The position numbers and the translations under genes are program-made. A stretch of DNA of 44,329 nt from an uncultured Oscillibacter sp. (GTDB lineage: Bacteria; Bacillota; Clostridia; Oscillospirales; Oscillospiraceae), in contig CAJUDV010000018.1 in assembly GCA_910585385.1 (NCBI GenBank), positions 1-44,329 on the forward strand, read 5' to 3'. The first letter of the stretch is position 1, and the number at the start of each line of letters is the position of its first letter. The notes under the pieces were generated by a model that was given only the letters and a program-made list of their open reading frames with translations, did not search any database and was not told the origin of the DNA. Positions 1 through 8,070 of this stretch are shown piece by piece.

Positions 1-565
1 GGTCGTACTCGATATTCTCCTTGATGATGTCCCGATAAATCTCAACGGCGCTCTGTGTGGCCGCTTCCGTTCCGTTCCTTTCCGGCGGCGAAGCCGCAAC
101 AGCCCCAGCGGGAGGGGGCGAAAGGGAGGGAAGGGAATGGGTAATTGATGGGTCAGTAATAGCTTGGTCTTTAGTTACTCTATCTTTATTTAATTGCGTT
201 GGATTTTCCGACGGCGGTTTTCCCGTTGTCGGGTTTTCCGACGACGGTTTATCCAACGACGGCGGCAAAGAAACAGGCTGTTCGTGGATGATGTACTCGT
301 TGCTGCTGAACTTGCCGCCCTCGTCCGTGGTCTGGTGGCGCTCGATGTACCCGGCCCGCTCCAATTCGTTGACGGCGGAACGAATAGCGTCCTTGCTTTC
401 CCGGTTGATATAGCACAGGCCGGACAAGGTATAATCCCAATCTTCCGGGAGTGACAAAATCTGCGACAGCAGGCCCTTGGCTTTCAGGGACAGGGACTTG
501 TCCCGCAGGTGGTGGTTCGACATCACCGTGTACCCCTTGTTCCTCTCCACGCGGAATACTGGCAT
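1..565 (-). CDS. DUF6017-type helix-turn-helix protein of an integrative element, 3' end outside window
   Basis: Reading the minus strand from an ATG at 565 gives an uninterrupted frame to the window edge (188 codons), with a good AAAGGAG site about 8 bases upstream. The protein begins MPVFRVERNKGYTVMSNHHL, followed by a winged-helix-like region rich in 'LSLKAKGLLSQ' and 'LPEDWDYT', then a helix pair around 'INRESKDAIRSAVNELERAGY'-type sequence. I recognise this N-terminus from replication-initiator-like/DUF6017 proteins carried by Tn1549-like conjugative elements of Firmicutes. After about residue 100 comes a low-complexity linker with Pro, Ser and repeated 'SSENPT' units, then a charged helix at the edge. 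A DNA-binding role in element replication or maintenance is family knowledge; the rest is unseen. It points away from the chromosomal genes that follow. Confidence 0.8.
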   Translation of the reverse strand, partial: MPVFRVERNKGYTVMSNHHLRDKSLSLKAKGLLSQILSLPEDWDYTLSGLCYINRESKDAIRSAVNELERAGYIERHQTTDEGGKFSSNEYIIHEQPVSLPPSLDKPSSENPTTGKPPSENPTQLNKDRVTKDQAITDPSITHSLPSLSPPPAGAVAASPPERNGTEAATQSAVEIYRDIIKENIEYD

Positions 566-596
566 GGTTCTCTGCTCCTTTCGGTGTCTGGACATG

Positions 597-691
597 AAAA
601 AACGCCGCAGATTTTGGAAACCTACGGCGCAGAAAATCCCCCACTTAAAAACGCCATATCAAGGCTTGTCCAACCTTGCTACGGCGTTTTT
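597..691. repeat. Imperfect inverted repeat in leader of the element gene
   Basis: AAAAAACGCCGCAG at 597-610 is mirrored by CTACGGCGTTTTT at 679-691 with one G:T-type difference. A further CTACGGCG copy (632-639) lies in between, so alternative hairpins are possible in the minus-strand transcript just ahead of the DUF6017-type gene. It may be an attenuator-like leader or part of the element terminus; no function can be shown from sequence alone. Confidence 0.4.
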
Positions 692-734
692 GGTGTAATT
701 ATAGGGGCTGTTTAATTGTCTTTAAGATGTGTGA

Positions 735-1322
735 AATTCGCATGATTTCAGGGATTACCCTTGTTGTGCATATATTGACGGCTCTACCGGCCCCACCGGG
801 CCCACCGGCGCGGCAGGCGCCACCGGCCCTGCCGGAGCGGCGGGTGCCACCGGCCCTGCCGGAGCCACTGGAGCCACCGGGGCAACCGGGCCCACCGGGC
901 CCACCGGCCCCAGCGTCACCGCCACCTCTGCCTTTGCCGCCAATACCAGCGGCTCCCTTCTGCCTGTCGTCGTATTGGGTGTCCCGGTCCCCCTGCCGAA
1001 CAGCCAGGTGCTGCCTCCGGACATTACGGTAAACGGGACGAATACAGTGTTTACCGTGAACACCCCCGGCCGCTACCGGCTGGCCTATAATCTCAACACC
1101 TCCACGGCCCTGGCCAGCGGCACCCGGCTGCTGATCAACGGTACGCCGAATCTGGCCTCCACCGTGGCGCCTTCGCTGTCCCTGAGCCATTTCGCCAACG
1201 AGATTATCGTGGACCTGAGCGCGGGGGATACCATTACCCTGCAAATGTACGGCCTCCTGGGTTCGGCCACGCTACTGCCGGGCTCCGCCGGAGCGTCCCT
1301 GTCCATCACCCGCCTGAGCTGA
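735..1322 (+). pseudogene. 5'-truncated BclA-like collagen repeat protein
   Basis: The frame is open from 735 to the TGA at 1320-1322. It codes a short Gly-X-Y tract (many GPT, GAT and GPA triplets, about 777-915), then a C-terminal beta-rich domain of about 130 residues that resembles the BclA C-terminal (C1q/TNF-like) fold. This domain is clearly paralogous to that of the next gene: both share 'PLPN', 'QVLP', 'NTVFTV', 'GTRL', 'INGT/INGV' and 'GAGASL/AGASL' stretches in order. The N-terminal domain, start codon and ribosome site are missing, and the upstream sequence looks like the end of an integrative element. I read it as a gene cut by insertion or rearrangement. An internal ATG at 975 would give only the C-terminal domain. 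Confidence 0.75.
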
Positions 1323-1335
1323 GGAGGGATGTCTC

Positions 1336-2424
1336 ATGTCAATGCCTACGTTTCCCCAGATAGATCCCCCGCTGACCCGGGAGGGAAGCCTCAATGAAAT
1401 CATCTCCTCCATTGCAGCGGAGGAGCTCAGCCTGAGCCATATCCTCAACGCCGAGGGCGAAAAGCTTCAATATGTCCTGGGCACCCTGCCGGGCCTGGAG
1501 GAGGCCGCCAGTTTTGAGGCGGTCATGAACGTCAATCGGAGCGTACACGATACCCTCTCCGATGTGATGGAACAGCAGGCCCTGTTGGCCTCCAAGCTGA
1601 GCGCGGCCATGAAGGCCCCCGTTCTTCCCGGCCCCGCCGGCCCTGAAGGTCCCGCTGGTCCTGAGGGACCTGCCGAAGGCCCCACCGGGCCCACCGGACC
1701 CACCGGACCCACTGGGCCGGACGGTTCCGCCGGCGCGGCTGGCCCCACGGGCCCCACGGGGCCGGACGGCCCCCAAGGTGCGACAGGCGCCACGGGTGAT
1801 TCCGGCGCGCCGGGTGAAATGGGCCCCACCGGGCCTGCGGGTCCCACCGGGCCGGACGGCGCTACTGGTCCTGCCGGGGCAGCCGGAATGGCAGGGCCTA
1901 TGGGCGCCACAGGCGCCGCCGGGCCCTCCGGCCCCACCGGCGCCACCAGTCCCGGCCTTACCGCCGCCTTTGCTGTCAACACCCAGGGCAGTCCCATCAC
2001 AGTGGCATCGGGCGGCACACCCATCCCGCTGCCCAACGAGCAGGTTCTGCCTTCCGGTGTCACGGCCAATTCCGGGAACACCGTGTTCACCGTAGCGGAA
2101 GCGGGCACCTATCGGATTTCTTACCATGTGAATACAACTCTGGCTCTGCCGATGGGAACCCGGCTGATGATCAACGGCGTCGACAATATCGCGTCCACCA
2201 TCGCCCCGAAAATCGCCACCTCCAGATTTGAGAATCAGATCACGGTTTACCTGCCCGCGAACTCCACCATCTCACTTCAGATGTATCCCATGACTCTTGC
2301 CGGAGGCGCCGTCCTGGTCGGCGGCGGGGCAGGCGCCTCTCTGACCATCATCCGGTTGAACGGGACGAAACCGGAAAACTACCCGGAGCACGATGTGGAA
2401 GGCGGATGGGATTTCGAAGAATAG
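1336..2424 (+). CDS. Collagen-like exosporium/spore-surface protein (BclA-like)
   Basis: This 362-residue protein starts at ATG 1336, eight bases after GAGGAGG, immediately behind the stop of the truncated paralogue. Residues 1-95 form a helical head containing 'NEIISSIAAEELSLSHILNA', a segment I associate with the N-terminus of clostridial collagen-like spore-surface proteins. Residues ~96-205 are uninterrupted Gly-X-Y triplets dominated by GPT, GPA, GPD and GAT. Residues ~210-345 are a BclA-C-like trimeric beta domain. Threonine-rich collagen repeats are usual O-glycan acceptors, and a glycosyltransferase lies directly downstream. There is no signal peptide or sorting signal, in keeping with assembly on the spore from the mother cell. 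A general phage- or surface-type collagen protein is the alternative. Confidence 0.85.
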   Translation: MSMPTFPQIDPPLTREGSLNEIISSIAAEELSLSHILNAEGEKLQYVLGTLPGLEEAASFEAVMNVNRSVHDTLSDVMEQQALLASKLSAAMKAPVLPGPAGPEGPAGPEGPAEGPTGPTGPTGPTGPDGSAGAAGPTGPTGPDGPQGATGATGDSGAPGEMGPTGPAGPTGPDGATGPAGAAGMAGPMGATGAAGPSGPTGATSPGLTAAFAVNTQGSPITVASGGTPIPLPNEQVLPSGVTANSGNTVFTVAEAGTYRISYHVNTTLALPMGTRLMINGVDNIASTIAPKIATSRFENQITVYLPANSTISLQMYPMTLAGGAVLVGGGAGASLTIIRLNGTKPENYPEHDVEGGWDFEE

Positions 2425-2512
2425 ACACAAGCCTGCAAAGTCAAAACCATGTGCACACGCCGGCAGAAGTCGACGGGAGTACTCTCATGACGAATCCAAA
2501 GGAGGCTCCGCT

Positions 2513-3589
2513 ATGGTGAGCGTCAGTCTGTGCATGATTGTAAAAAACGAGGAGGATGTGCTGGGGCGGTGCCTGGAAAGCGTATCCCATCTGGTGGACG
2601 AGATCGTCATCGTGGACACCGGCTCCACCGACCGCACAAAGGAGATCGCCGCCCGCTTTACGGACAAAATCTTTGACTTCCCCTGGCGAGACGATTTCGC
2701 CGCCGCGCGGAACGAGTCCTTCTCTCACGCGTCCATGGACTACTGTATGTGGCTGGACGCCGACGACGTGCTCCTGGAGGAGGATCAAAAGGCGTTCCTG
2801 GCCTTGAAGGAGACCCTGGACCCCGCCGTTTCGGTAGTCATGGCGCCTTATCACACTGGCTTTGACCAGGGCGGCCATGTAACCTTCTCCTACTACCGGG
2901 AGCGTCTTATCAAAAACCGGGCCGGCATGGCCTGGGCAGGAGCCGTCCACGAGGCGGTCACGCCCACGGGGAAGGTCCTTTATGCGGATTTTGCCGTCAC
3001 GCACCGCAAGACCCGCCCCTCCGACCCGGACCGGAACCTGCGGATCTATCAGGCCCAGCTGGACGCCGGAAAGGAGCTGGAGCCCCGGCAGCAGTTCTAC
3101 TATGGCCGGGAGCTCTATTACCACCACCGCTGGGAGGATGCCCTGGAGACCTTTGAGCGGTTTTTGGAGGACGGCCGGGGGTGGGTGGAAAACAGCATCG
3201 ACGCCTGCTGCCACTGCGCCTACTGCCACAAGGAGCTGGGCCATGACCAGGCGGCCCTGACGGCGCTGTTCCGCACCTTCGTCTATGACCGGCCCCGGGC
3301 GGAGACCTGCTGCGATATTGGCCTCTGGTTTTTCCAAAAAGAGGAATACCGACAGGCCACCTACTGGTACGCCCTGGCCCTGACCTGTGCCCGGGACGAC
3401 CGCCGGGGCGGCTTTGTCTCACCGGACTGCTACGGATACCTCCCCTGCCTCCAGCTGTGTGTCTGTTACAGCCGCCTGGGAGAACAGACACGGGCGGCGG
3501 CCTTCAATGAACTGGCGGCGGCTTACAAGCCGGATTCCCCGGCGGTGCTCCGCAACCGGGAATGGTTTCGCTCCCTGGCCTCCGCCTGA
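2513..3589 (+). CDS. Family 2 glycosyltransferase with C-terminal TPR-like region
   Basis: The start at ATG 2513 is preferred because AAAGGAGG ends eight bases before it; an upstream ATG at 2393 lies inside the collagen gene and has no site. The 358-residue protein has the GT-A fold signature: 'SLCMIVKNEE' at residues 5-14, 'IVIVDTGSTDRT' at 31-42 and the metal/nucleotide-sugar motif DADD at 82-85. From about residue 220 it is helical with repeated aromatic/Ala patterns typical of TPR repeats and has several Cys residues (CCHCAYC cluster). It follows the collagen-like gene by 88 bases. By analogy with sgtA beside bclA3 in Clostridioides difficile, it is inferred to glycosylate the collagen Thr residues. 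No membrane segment is seen. Confidence 0.88.
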   Translation: MVSVSLCMIVKNEEDVLGRCLESVSHLVDEIVIVDTGSTDRTKEIAARFTDKIFDFPWRDDFAAARNESFSHASMDYCMWLDADDVLLEEDQKAFLALKETLDPAVSVVMAPYHTGFDQGGHVTFSYYRERLIKNRAGMAWAGAVHEAVTPTGKVLYADFAVTHRKTRPSDPDRNLRIYQAQLDAGKELEPRQQFYYGRELYYHHRWEDALETFERFLEDGRGWVENSIDACCHCAYCHKELGHDQAALTALFRTFVYDRPRAETCCDIGLWFFQKEEYRQATYWYALALTCARDDRRGGFVSPDCYGYLPCLQLCVCYSRLGEQTRAAAFNELAAAYKPDSPAVLRNREWFRSLASA

Positions 3590-3592
3590 GGC

Positions 3593-3641
3593 AAAAAAGA
3601 ACCCCCATCTTCGGAAACACGCCGAAGATGGGGGTTCTTTT
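3593..3641. terminator. Bidirectional rho-independent terminator
   Basis: A perfect 16-bp stem (3599-3614 with 3622-3637) with a 7-base loop is flanked by A6 on the left and T4 on the right. It lies between the glycosyltransferase (+) and the sortase (-), so it can end both transcripts. Confidence 0.92.
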
Positions 3642-3642
3642 C

Positions 3643-4428
3643 CTATTTCTCTGTCCGCAAAGCCGCCTGAATCACCCAGCGGGTGGCATACCCCACGCCG
3701 GTGCAGGTGGAGAGCGTCAGTATCTCGCTGTCCACTGTGGGCACCACTCCGGTGCGGATGACGGAGCGCTCCAGGGCGGTGTCGATGAAGGCGCGGCGGC
3801 CTTTTTCCGTAGTGATCTCCGGCGCAAAAGGCGGGTCCGTGACCCGGGGCTCCCAGGCGGCGAAGATGTCATAATAGTGGACGCCCCCGCCGTCGATGAG
3901 GCAGATCTCCGGGTGCTCCTGCCAGTAGCTGTCCCCGCGGTAGTCCCGCAGGGAGCCGAACATGGTGCGGTTGCGCATATTGTGGCCGTAGATGATGGTA
4001 TTGAAGCCCCGGGGCTCCCAGGCCACCCGGCAGTCCAGAAAAATGGACCCGGCGGAGGTGGGAGTCCCGTCCCAGCTGCGGCTCAGGTAGGTCTCATTGT
4101 CCCGGGGGCGGATGAGGGGATAGGAGACCTCCGTGCCGGGGATGGCCAGCCAGCCCACCACGTCCTCGTTGACCTCCCGCAGGGCATCCAGGTCGATGTC
4201 CGCCCAGGGGTCCGGCACCTCCTCCGGGGGCTCCTCCTCCGCCGGGGCGGACCGGGGCCGCTGAGGAGCCATCTTACCCTCAGCCGGCACGCCGGCCAGC
4301 CGACGGGCGTCGTCAATGGCCCGGTCGTTCTTTCCATACCGCATCCGCTGGCAGGCCAGCGCCCCCAGGCTGACGGCAAATACCGCCGCCAAGGTCAGGA
4401 TCAGAATCCGGCGCGTTCGTTTTTTCAT
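3643..4428 (-). CDS. srtB: Class B sortase
   Basis: Membrane-anchored transpeptidase expected to join surface proteins to peptidoglycan. Start ATG 4428 is chosen because GAGGAGG sits 5 bases upstream; the frame extends to a TTG six codons earlier that lacks a site. In the 261-residue protein, residues ~7-27 are one N-terminal membrane anchor, followed by a Pro/Glu-rich linker (to ~75) and the sortase barrel. Catalytic residues are visible: His149 in 'IIYGHNM', Cys242 in 'TLSTC' and Arg250 in 'YATRWV'. 'VVGWLAIPGTEVSYPL' and the TLSTC motif favour class B over class A or D. No protein with a sorting signal is encoded in the window, so its substrate is unknown. It ends next to the shared terminator. 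Confidence 0.9.
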   Translation of the reverse strand: MKKRTRRILILTLAAVFAVSLGALACQRMRYGKNDRAIDDARRLAGVPAEGKMAPQRPRSAPAEEEPPEEVPDPWADIDLDALREVNEDVVGWLAIPGTEVSYPLIRPRDNETYLSRSWDGTPTSAGSIFLDCRVAWEPRGFNTIIYGHNMRNRTMFGSLRDYRGDSYWQEHPEICLIDGGGVHYYDIFAAWEPRVTDPPFAPEITTEKGRRAFIDTALERSVIRTGVVPTVDSEILTLSTCTGVGYATRWVIQAALRTEK

Positions 4429-4438
4429 GAGGTCCTCC

Positions 4439-4651
4439 TCACTCAACCGGGTCCGGGCAAAGCGTCCGGGCCTGTGATGGTTTTTTCAGGCCTTCTGAGC
4501 CTCTCTCCTTTTTCAGCGAAGCGCTGTCCATCCAACGCATCCGCTCTAAAACGCTGCGGAAACGCCCCTCCAGCTTCCCCTCCCGCCAGAACAGGGAGCC
4601 CTGCCAGCCGGCGTTCTGCCGGGACTGGAGCGTCAGTCTCCCCCACGGCAC
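4439..4651 (-). CDS. Small hypothetical protein upstream of sortase
   Basis: A 70-codon frame begins at GTG 4651 with GGAG seven bases upstream and stops ten bases before the sortase start, with the sortase ribosome site overlapping its end. The sequence contains 'WQGSLFWREGKLEGRF' and 'VLERMRWMD', with several Trp and Arg residues and no Cys pair or membrane segment. I do not recognise a family. It could be a real small operon partner of the sortase or simply an open frame in a GC-rich leader. An overlapping 105-codon frame (4443-4760) in another phase competes with it and looks less protein-like. Confidence 0.35.
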   Translation of the reverse strand: MPWGRLTLQSRQNAGWQGSLFWREGKLEGRFRSVLERMRWMDSASLKKERGSEGLKKPSQARTLCPDPVE

Positions 4652-4735
4652 GGTTCGGCTCCGGACTCCTGGGAGACACCTCGTTGTCCCTCCTCCTCAA
4701 AATATACAGAATATACATTATGTAACTTTTCACCA

Positions 4736-4759
4736 TGCGAAAAATACACTGTTTTCGCA
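4736..4759. repeat. Inverted repeat in sortase leader
   Basis: TGCGAAAA and TTTTCGCA arms flank an 8-base centre just downstream of the sortase-operon promoter. It could be an operator or a weak leader hairpin. Confidence 0.4.
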
Positions 4760-4774
4760 CAGTCTTATTGCGGG

Positions 4775-4804
4775 ATTATAGCACAATCCATTTCAAAAAT
4801 TCAA
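4775..4804 (-). promoter_or_regulatory. SigA-type promoter for sortase operon
   Basis: On the minus strand TTGAAT (4799-4804) and TATAAT (4775-4780) are 18 bases apart, with an extended TG at one base before the -10 box. Transcription would run into the small frame and the sortase. The remaining intergenic sequence (4652-4931) shows no other gene. Confidence 0.7.
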
Positions 4805-4910
4805 TATATTTTCTGGAGGTTTGCTCCGGCGGCATTTTGACGCAATCTTCACCGCTCTTCTATCATATTTTAGAACGCAAATTCCGAACCGTCCAATACA
4901 TGCCGGAAGA

Positions 4911-4931
4911 GAGGCCGGAACGACCGGCCCC
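4911..4931 (-). terminator. Possible terminator after MATE gene
   Basis: GGCCGG (4913-4918) pairs with CCGGCC (4924-4929) and is followed on the minus strand by TCTCTTCC. The stem is short and the U-tract poor, so assignment is tentative. Confidence 0.35.
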
Positions 4932-6329
4932 TCATTCAATTGGCGCCGCGGCCTCCTCCGCCAGAGGATTCCACTTCCCCCGGGCAAAGGTGAGCAAATA
5001 GAGCGCAAAGAGCAGCACATTGTGGGCGATCATACAGCCCCAGGCGGCCGCCAATCCCAATCCCATCACCCGGACGCAGAAAAATGTCCCCACGATGCGG
5101 ACGCACCACATTCCGACAACGTTGTACACAAAGGGTGTTTTGGTTCTGCCCACGCCCATCATAATTCCCTCCACAATGATGGACACGCCATACAGCGGCT
5201 CCGAGACCGCCACCATCCGCAGAACCTTCGCCCCCAGCGTTATGACCGCCTGGCTGTCGGAGAAAATTCCCATCAGCAGCGGCGCGGAGATCAGCAGCGC
5301 CCCGCCAGTGACGCACATCAGGCAGATCTCCACCGGTATAAACATCTTGGCCAGGGTCTTCATACGCCTTTGGTCACCGGCGCCGTAGGCGTTGCCCGTC
5401 AAGGTGGCGGCGGCGGTCTGCATCCCATAGCCGGGGATATAGAAGGCGGATTCCACGGTGTTGGCAATGGTGTGAGCGGCGGTGGCCACCTCCCCCAGGG
5501 AGTTGATCATGGCGGCAAAGACCACATAGCCCAGAGAGGTTCCAAAACGCTGAAACATATTGGGCAGGGCGATGCGGAGGCAGGGCCGGAGAATGGCCGG
5601 GTCCGGCCGCAGGCGCTCCCCCTTTGGGGAGATCACGGGATGACGCCACAGCGCCTGAGTAATGCGGATTCCGCCCCAGGTAAAGGAGATGGCGCTGGCG
5701 GCCGCGGCCCCCACCACGCCCATCCCCGCCCCGGGCACGGTAAAGGCGCGGCCCAGCAGGGTCGCCGTGCGGGTGGGATAGATCAGCAAAAAGTTCAAAA
5801 CCACATTGACGCAGTTCACCCAGAGGCCCACCTTCATAGGCGTTCTGGTGTCCCCCGCGGCCCGGAGGGCGATGCCGAAGATCATGCTGGCCGTTCTTGG
5901 CAGCATGGGCAGATACAAAACCAGAAAATACCGGGAGGCCGTGGGCAGGATGTGCGGCTCCACCCGCATCCAGACGGGGATCACCCCGCTGAGGGCCGTG
6001 GGGAGAACCGTAAAAAACGTCCCGATCGCCAGCACGGCAAGGACCGCCTGAGCGGCGGCCCTTTGGGCCATCCGGGTGTCCTGGGCCCCGCAGGCCCTGG
6101 AGATGATGGCCAGAAATCCCACGCCGAAAGCGGTGATGGAGGAGTTGACCAGCCATCCCACCGTACTGGTGGCTCCCACCGCCGCCGTGGCCTGCGTGCC
6201 AAGGGCTCCCACCATGGCCGTGTCGATGTACTGCACCGCGGACTGGCTCATCTGCTCCAGCATCGTGGGCCAGGCCAGGTTCAAAATCACCCGGACCATG
6301 GCCCGGGACTCGCTTTTCTGTTGAATCAT
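4932..6329 (-). CDS. MATE-family efflux transporter
   Basis: Multidrug and toxin extrusion type integral membrane antiporter that exports cationic compounds using Na+ or H+ gradients (family knowledge). Start ATG 6329 is supported by GGAGGAG about 10 bases upstream; earlier ATGs lie over the promoter. The 465-residue length and about 12 hydrophobic segments fit the family. The first half carries 'LAWPTMLEQMSQSAVQYIDT' and 'ISRACGAQD', and the second half repeats the pattern ('LPNMFQRFG', 'LTGNAYGAGD'), the pseudo-twofold repeat of MATE proteins. It is transcribed alone from its own promoter, divergent from the sigma gene. The substrate cannot be told. Confidence 0.93.
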   Translation of the reverse strand: MIQQKSESRAMVRVILNLAWPTMLEQMSQSAVQYIDTAMVGALGTQATAAVGATSTVGWLVNSSITAFGVGFLAIISRACGAQDTRMAQRAAAQAVLAVLAIGTFFTVLPTALSGVIPVWMRVEPHILPTASRYFLVLYLPMLPRTASMIFGIALRAAGDTRTPMKVGLWVNCVNVVLNFLLIYPTRTATLLGRAFTVPGAGMGVVGAAAASAISFTWGGIRITQALWRHPVISPKGERLRPDPAILRPCLRIALPNMFQRFGTSLGYVVFAAMINSLGEVATAAHTIANTVESAFYIPGYGMQTAAATLTGNAYGAGDQRRMKTLAKMFIPVEICLMCVTGGALLISAPLLMGIFSDSQAVITLGAKVLRMVAVSEPLYGVSIIVEGIMMGVGRTKTPFVYNVVGMWCVRIVGTFFCVRVMGLGLAAAWGCMIAHNVLLFALYLLTFARGKWNPLAEEAAAPIE

Positions 6330-6372
6330 ATCCACTTTTCTCCTCCAAACGCCGGATTTCCGTATCAGCTCT

Positions 6373-6401
6373 ATCATAGCGCGGTCCTTCGGGATTTGCA
6401 A
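6373..6401 (-). promoter_or_regulatory. SigA-type promoter for MATE gene
   Basis: TTGCAA (6396-6401) and TATGAT (6373-6378) on the minus strand are spaced by exactly 17 bases, giving a leader of about 35-40 bases before the MATE start. Confidence 0.7.
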
Positions 6402-6512
6402 ACCTCTTTTTTCCATTTCAATCACACTTCAAATCGTGTAGTATAAAAAGTGACTTTTTGCCCGCCCAGACCGTTGTACAGTCAGGAGACCAAACGAGAG
6501 GGGGAGACGGCG

Positions 6513-6974
6513 TTGACGGCGGAGGAGATCTTTGAAAAGACCTATGCGGCCTACGGGCCGGCCCTGTACCGCTTCTGCCTGGTACAGCTGGGCAGCTCCG
6601 CCGACGCGGAGGACGCCCTCCAGGAGGTGTTCTGCAAGCGGCTGTACCGGGCCCCGGATTTTGCCTCGCCGGAGCAGGAGCGGCGGTGGCTGTTCCAGGT
6701 GGCGGCCAACCAGTGCCGGGACGAGCACCGGCGCCGCGGCAGGCGGGACCTGCCCCTGGACGAGTCCCTCCCCGCCCCGGCGAAAGAGTACCTGGGTCTG
6801 TGGGAGCAGGTGGCGGCCCTGCCGGAAAAGCACCGGGCGGCCATCCACCTCCACTACGGCGAGGGGTACAGCGTGGAGGAGACGGCGAGGATTTTAGGCG
6901 TCACCGTCTCCGCGGTGAAAATGCGGCTGAAACGGGGCCGGGAGGCCCTGCGGCGGGAATGGGAGGATATGTGA
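6513..6974 (+). CDS. ECF-type RNA polymerase sigma factor
   Basis: A 153-residue sigma-70 family protein of the extracytoplasmic-function group. Start TTG 6513 is preferred: GGGGGAG lies six bases upstream, while the ATG at 6450 has no site and would add unrelated residues. Region 2 covers residues ~5-70 ('YRFCLVQLGSSADAEDALQE', 'WLFQVAANQCRDEHRR'). Region 4 is residues ~95-150, with a helix-turn-helix around 'YSVEETARILGVTVSAVKMR'. The stop overlaps the ATG of the next gene (ATGA), a translational coupling typical of sigma/anti-sigma pairs. It likely directs a cell-envelope or stress response and probably its own transcription; target promoters are unknown. Confidence 0.92.
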   Translation: MTAEEIFEKTYAAYGPALYRFCLVQLGSSADAEDALQEVFCKRLYRAPDFASPEQERRWLFQVAANQCRDEHRRRGRRDLPLDESLPAPAKEYLGLWEQVAALPEKHRAAIHLHYGEGYSVEETARILGVTVSAVKMRLKRGREALRREWEDM

Positions 6975-8065
6975 TGAACCGGTATCAGGCGATGGTGGAA
7001 ACGCTGCCCGTTCCGGCGGGACAGGCGGAGCGGCTGAAAGCGGCGGCCCTGACGGCGGATCCGAAGCGGCGGCGGACCTTCCGCCCCTGGAGCGTTGGAA
7101 AAAAAGTCCTGCTGGCGGCAGTGCTGGCGGTGGGAATGCTGGTCACGGCGGGAACCGCCCTGGAGGTCATGGCGTGGGACCCGGCCTTTCTGGAGCGGTT
7201 CGGGACATCGTCCCAGGAGGTCCCCGGGGCGGAGGGTGTGTTCCGGGACGTGAACGCCGCCGCCGTCTGCGGCGATGTGACGCTGACGGTGCGGCAGGCC
7301 ATCGGGGACAAAAAGAACCTGTACGCCCTGCTGGACTACCAGCTGCCGGAGGACACGGACCTGGAGGCCGTGGTGGCGGCGGAGCACCTGCCGCCCCTGC
7401 TCATAGGCACCCTCCGGGGCAGGACCATCTCCTGGGAGGACATCCGGGACATGGGTCTGGAGGAACAACGGAAGACCTATTCCGGTCGCAGTTCTACCTC
7501 CGGCCAGTCCACCCACACCCTGGGCTTTGACCCGGAGAGCCGCACCCTGACCTGTATGCTCAGCGCCAATTTTCAGGAGGGCTGGGGCCTGACGGCGCCG
7601 CTGAATCCCTCCATCACGCTTCTGGTGTGGCCGCCGGAACTGGAGGTGGACGGCGAGGACGTCCCCCTGGCGGACCACGCCGCCGTGGTGACCTTCCGCC
7701 CCTCCTTCAACGTGGAGACCGTCACCGGAAAGGCGGCGGAGGACGGCATCACCTACACGGCGGAGATGTCCCCCCTGTCCTTCCAGGTGCGCATGAAGGG
7801 CGAAGACCTGCCGGACATGAGCGATCAGGCCGTCTGCCGGGAGGTGGAGTCCTCCCTGTCCCTGCGCCTCCGGGACGGCGCCGTGATCTCCGCGGAGGAC
7901 CTCCAGCTCTCCGGCGGCAGCTCCTCCGCCAGCTCCAGCTTCACCCATCACGACGGCGGACGGCTCAGCGGCAGGATCATGCTGAACGTTGTCTTTTCGG
8001 AACTGATGGACCCGGCGGAGACGGAGGCCGTGCTGGTGGGGGATGTGGAGATTCCCCTCTCATGA
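6974..8065 (+). CDS. Membrane anti-sigma-like protein (DUF4179-type)
   Basis: This 363-residue protein starts at ATG 6974, overlapping the sigma stop by one base. Residues 1-40 are a short cytoplasmic segment rich in Lys/Arg, ~43-65 is a single membrane span ('VLLAAVLAVGMLVTAGTAL'), and the remaining ~295 residues would be outside. The outside part shows repeated beta-strand patterns and 'DKKNLYALLDYQLPE', reminiscent of DUF4179 proteins coupled to ECF sigma factors in Firmicutes. It lacks a zinc-binding anti-sigma (HxxxCxxC) motif. Role inferred from coupling: hold the sigma factor at the membrane and release it on an external signal. Confidence 0.8.
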   Translation: MNRYQAMVETLPVPAGQAERLKAAALTADPKRRRTFRPWSVGKKVLLAAVLAVGMLVTAGTALEVMAWDPAFLERFGTSSQEVPGAEGVFRDVNAAAVCGDVTLTVRQAIGDKKNLYALLDYQLPEDTDLEAVVAAEHLPPLLIGTLRGRTISWEDIRDMGLEEQRKTYSGRSSTSGQSTHTLGFDPESRTLTCMLSANFQEGWGLTAPLNPSITLLVWPPELEVDGEDVPLADHAAVVTFRPSFNVETVTGKAAEDGITYTAEMSPLSFQVRMKGEDLPDMSDQAVCREVESSLSLRLRDGAVISAEDLQLSGGSSSASSSFTHHDGGRLSGRIMLNVVFSELMDPAETEAVLVGDVEIPLS

Positions 8066-8070
8066 CCGCG

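Larger units (their letters stand above)
1..770. mobile_element. Terminal part of an integrative/conjugative element (boundary approximate)
   Basis: The DUF6017-type gene and its AT-richer leader (about 566-730) are typical of ICE cargo, whereas from about 777 the sequence is in-frame Gly-X-Y collagen coding. The collagen frame has no start codon and runs upstream into stop codons at 732-734 and 723-725. The junction between element and host gene therefore probably lies between about 715 and 776. No integrase or repeat of the junction is inside the window, so the element type and exact end are inferred. Confidence 0.55.

Noticed and set aside
777..1950. Repetitive short units resembling a CRISPR or tandem repeat array
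   Set aside because: Period is nine bases or multiples and encodes Gly-X-Y collagen triplets in frame; there are no spacers.
3643..4428. Sortase acting on the nearby collagen-like protein
   Set aside because: The collagen-like protein has no signal peptide and no C-terminal sorting motif, and the genes are on opposite strands behind a terminator.
4821..6446. 541-codon plus-strand open frame across the MATE gene
   Set aside because: It is His/Gly/Arg/Gln-rich antisense translation of a clear 12-helix MATE gene; no start site or family features.
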